10,482 nucleotides of DNA, from the NCBI GenBank assembly GCA_937864895.1, contig CALMDF010000077.1, positions 1 through 10,482 on the forward strand, in the 5' to 3' direction. Of the stretch, positions 6,427-10,482 are shown piece by piece. Source of the DNA: an uncultured Holophagales bacterium (GTDB lineage: Bacteria > Acidobacteriota > Thermoanaerobaculia > UBA5066). Positions within the stretch are counted from its first letter, which is position 1; the number at the start of each line of letters is the position of its first letter. A model generated the notes under the pieces. The model had not been told where the DNA came from. It searched no databases and was given only the letters and a program-made list of their open reading frames with translations. A program made the translations under genes and the position numbers.

Positions 6427-8411
6427 AGCGGGACTCCCGGGAGCACGGCCAGCAGGGCGAAGAGCTCGAGGAGGTTCTGGGCGAGGAAGCGGAGGCGGTG
6501 GCCCCACGCCCGCGCGACGGTCGGGTCCGGCTCGGTGAGGAGGCCGTCGTTGAGGCGGTTGACGTCGAGGAGGCAGGTCCGCCGCGGGTCGACGACGGCC
6601 GAGATGAGGCGGGGCCCGGTGATACGCCACCGCATCCACTCGGCGCGGCCGTCCCAGCGGCGGGTGACCGTCTTCCCGCCCGCGAAGCGCATCTCCACCT
6701 CGACGGGCCAGGCGACCTCGCCGAGCCGCTGGACGACGACCGTCGACTCCCACGACCGCCCCGGGGCCCGCGGCGCGCGCCAGGCGCGGCGAGACCCCTC
6801 GCCGACGTAGCCGGCGAGGGGCTCGGCCCGCCGCGCCGTCGCGACGGTGACGGCGTAGTCGACGGCCCCGGCCGAGGTCCAGCCCCGCTCGACGAGGTCC
6901 CTGGCCTCGGGGCCCGCGACCTCCCCGAGGACGTCGAGGAAATCGCGCGTCGTCGGGTGGCCGAAGGCGAACCGGCGCGCGTACTCCCTGACTGCGGCGA
7001 AGACGGGCTGCTCTCCCGTCGTCCGCGCCACGGACTCGAGGAGGAGGGCGGCGCGGGAGTAGGCGTTCGAGACGACCGCCGCGTCGTCGAGCGAGCGCCA
7101 GGTCTCGCGGAGGGTCGGGTCCGAGCGGGAGAAGGCCGCCTGGTCGAGGGCGTCCTGCGCCTCCCCCTCCGGGAGGGGGCGCTTCAGCGAGCCGAGAGGG
7201 ATCGGGACCCCGAAGGCGGAGACGACGGCGCTCGGTGTCCCGAAGAGCCGCTCGGCCGCCCGTGCCGAGATCCAGGTCGAGAGCCCTTCGTCGAGGTGCG
7301 CCTCGCTCACCTCGTCGGTGGCGAGCATCCCGTGGAACCACTGGTGAGCCAGCTCGTGGAGCGTGACCGCCTCCGGCTCGCCCCCGGAGGCCGGCGCGAG
7401 CCAGGTGGTGCCCCCCGTGAAGAGGGTCGGGTACTCCATCGCCTCGGCGCCGGAGCCCGCGGGGGGATCGACGATCGTCAGGACCGGGTAGGGGTAGGGG
7501 GTGAGCCAGGCTCCGAGAAGCGCGAGCCCCTCGCGCGTCGCGCGGAGATAACGCTCCCTCGAGCGCCGGTGGTCGGGCTGGAGGAAGAGGAGGACCTCGA
7601 CCTTCGGCTGGCCCTTCGGGGCGACGATCTCCCTCTTTACCTCGAAGCGCGGGGAGAAGGAGAAGGCGAAGTCGTGGACGTCCTCCGCGCGGGCGCGGAC
7701 GCGGACCCGCCCGGCCTCGTCGGCCGTCTCCTCGACGACGCGGCCCGTGACCGCGACCTTCCCCCGGACCTCGCCCGGCAGGAGGAGCGTCACGTCGTAG
7801 TCGCCGAAGTCGGCGAAGAACTCCGTGGAGGGGTGGAAGGGCCTGCCGCGCCATCCCCGCTCCGTCGCCTTGGCGAGCTTCGGGAACCACTGGCCGGCGA
7901 AGACGAAGTCGTCCTTCCACCCGGTCCGGAGGACGCCACGGGGGAGGCGCGACTCGAAGTCGACCTCGAGGACGAGCGTTTCCCCGGGCCGTACCGGGCG
8001 CGGGAGGGGGATGCGCGCGAGCGTCCGGTCGTCCGGGTTCCCGGCGCCGGGCGGCGAGAACGAGACCCGGCGCGTCAGGTCGGTCCCGTCGTGGAGGGCC
8101 ACGCGCTTGAGCTCGCAGGCGCCGAAGTCGTCGGAGCCGGAAGGGGGCGGAAGCCCGCGCGAGAGCGTGGACCGCGTGTTCCGGAAGCCGTTCAGGTAGA
8201 GGTGGAGAAGGACATCCGGAAACTCCCGGGCCGTCCGGTTCACGAAGAAGACGGTCTCGCGGCCGGCGAGCGTCTTCCTCTCCTCGTCCCACGTCGCCTC
8301 GATTCGGTACGACGCGACGGCCGGGACCCTCGACCCGGCTCTGGCGGGCGGGGCCGGGCAGAGGAGGAGCGAGAGTCCTAGGATCGCGGGCAGCCGGCGC
8401 ACGGCGGGCAT
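6423..8411 (-). CDS. Exported M1 family zinc metallopeptidase with C-terminal hydrophobic segment
   Basis: Predicted zinc aminopeptidase-like enzyme acting outside the cytoplasm. The 662-residue product opens with a signal peptide (Arg-Arg, then AILGLSLLL, cleavage likely after ARA at residue 25). Residues about 30-240 form the beta-rich N-terminal M1 domain. The catalytic domain has AMEYPTLF (Met325-Glu326, the equivalent of the GxMEN substrate motif), the zinc site HELAH (His352, Glu353, His356) with the third ligand Glu375 in DEGLSTW exactly 18 residues on, and Tyr451 (NAYSRAALL) where the transition-state tyrosine is expected. All key residues are present. After a C-terminal region, residues about 640-660 are hydrophobic (LLELFALLAVLPGV), a possible membrane anchor. 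The ATG at 8409-8411 has no clear ribosome-binding sequence; GTG three codons later would also give an intact signal peptide. It heads the operon with the membrane protein and MiaE-like gene and is divergent from ligA. Substrate is unknown. Confidence 0.92.
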   Translation of the reverse strand: MPAVRRLPAILGLSLLLCPAPPARAGSRVPAVASYRIEATWDEERKTLAGRETVFFVNRTAREFPDVLLHLYLNGFRNTRSTLSRGLPPPSGSDDFGACELKRVALHDGTDLTRRVSFSPPGAGNPDDRTLARIPLPRPVRPGETLVLEVDFESRLPRGVLRTGWKDDFVFAGQWFPKLAKATERGWRGRPFHPSTEFFADFGDYDVTLLLPGEVRGKVAVTGRVVEETADEAGRVRVRARAEDVHDFAFSFSPRFEVKREIVAPKGQPKVEVLLFLQPDHRRSRERYLRATREGLALLGAWLTPYPYPVLTIVDPPAGSGAEAMEYPTLFTGGTTWLAPASGGEPEAVTLHELAHQWFHGMLATDEVSEAHLDEGLSTWISARAAERLFGTPSAVVSAFGVPIPLGSLKRPLPEGEAQDALDQAAFSRSDPTLRETWRSLDDAAVVSNAYSRAALLLESVARTTGEQPVFAAVREYARRFAFGHPTTRDFLDVLGEVAGPEARDLVERGWTSAGAVDYAVTVATARRAEPLAGYVGEGSRRAWRAPRAPGRSWESTVVVQRLGEVAWPVEVEMRFAGGKTVTRRWDGRAEWMRWRITGPRLISAVVDPRRTCLLDVNRLNDGLLTEPDPTVARAWGHRLRFLAQNLLELFALLAVLPGVPL

Positions 8412-8416
8412 GCTAG

Positions 8417-10482
<2,066 letters not shown>

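Noticed and set aside
5455..8292. Reading the membrane protein as a 945-residue fusion with a large N-terminal extension
   Set aside because: Everything upstream of 6426 in that frame is an alternate frame of the M1 gene with Arg/Pro-rich low-complexity translation; the hydrophobic protein begins cleanly at the GTGA overlap.
6498..8381. 627-codon plus-strand open frame opposite the M1 peptidase gene
   Set aside because: It is an antisense shadow with biased Asp/Glu/Arg/Gly composition and no motifs; the minus-strand M1 gene carries every catalytic residue.

Overview
The window is GC-rich and densely coding, with strong G/C preference at third codon positions and several GTG starts. It contains nine genes and no recognisable phage, transposon, CRISPR, rRNA or tRNA sequence. 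It reads as an ordinary chromosomal segment of a free-living, GC-rich Gram-negative-type bacterium. The mix of exported M1 peptidase, multi-GAF HD-GYP protein, Cys-type glutathione peroxidase with signal peptide and MiaE-like protein would fit an acidobacterium or a deltaproteobacterium-like lineage. That placement is an inference and is weak.

Layout from left to right. (1) 1-2315, plus strand: the 3' part of a sensor protein with the end of a PAS domain, three GAF-type regions and a complete HD-GYP domain, predicted to degrade cyclic di-GMP. A perfect 11-bp hairpin (2324-2349) separates it from the convergent next group. (2) 2357-4311, minus strand: three genes in transcription order, namely a coiled-coil protein of unknown function, a small protein with a helical N-terminus and a proline-rich tail, and an exported glutathione peroxidase. 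The first two are 12 bp apart; the peroxidase follows after 47 bp. (3) 4441-4833, plus strand: a stand-alone thioredoxin-like [2Fe-2S] ferredoxin, divergent from group 2. (4) 4868-8411, minus strand: an M1 metallopeptidase with signal peptide and C-terminal hydrophobic segment, a six-helix membrane protein, and a MiaE-like tRNA hydroxylase. Each stop is joined to the next start by a 4-base GTGA overlap, so this is a tight operon. (5) 8471-10482, plus strand: ligA, NAD-dependent DNA ligase, divergent from the M1 gene and cut by the window edge a little before its end.

How the genes may work together. The three-gene M1 operon is the clearest unit; an exported peptidase coupled to a polytopic membrane protein suggests a shared envelope job, while MiaE at its end is functionally unrelated on known grounds. 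The ferredoxin and the MiaE-like diiron enzyme end 34 bp apart, and MiaE needs an electron donor, so a functional link is conceivable but unproven. The coiled-coil/proline-rich pair is the least explained part of the window. No clearly new multi-gene system is evident; the best leads are that pair, the M1/membrane-protein coupling, and a putative leaderless start of ligA.
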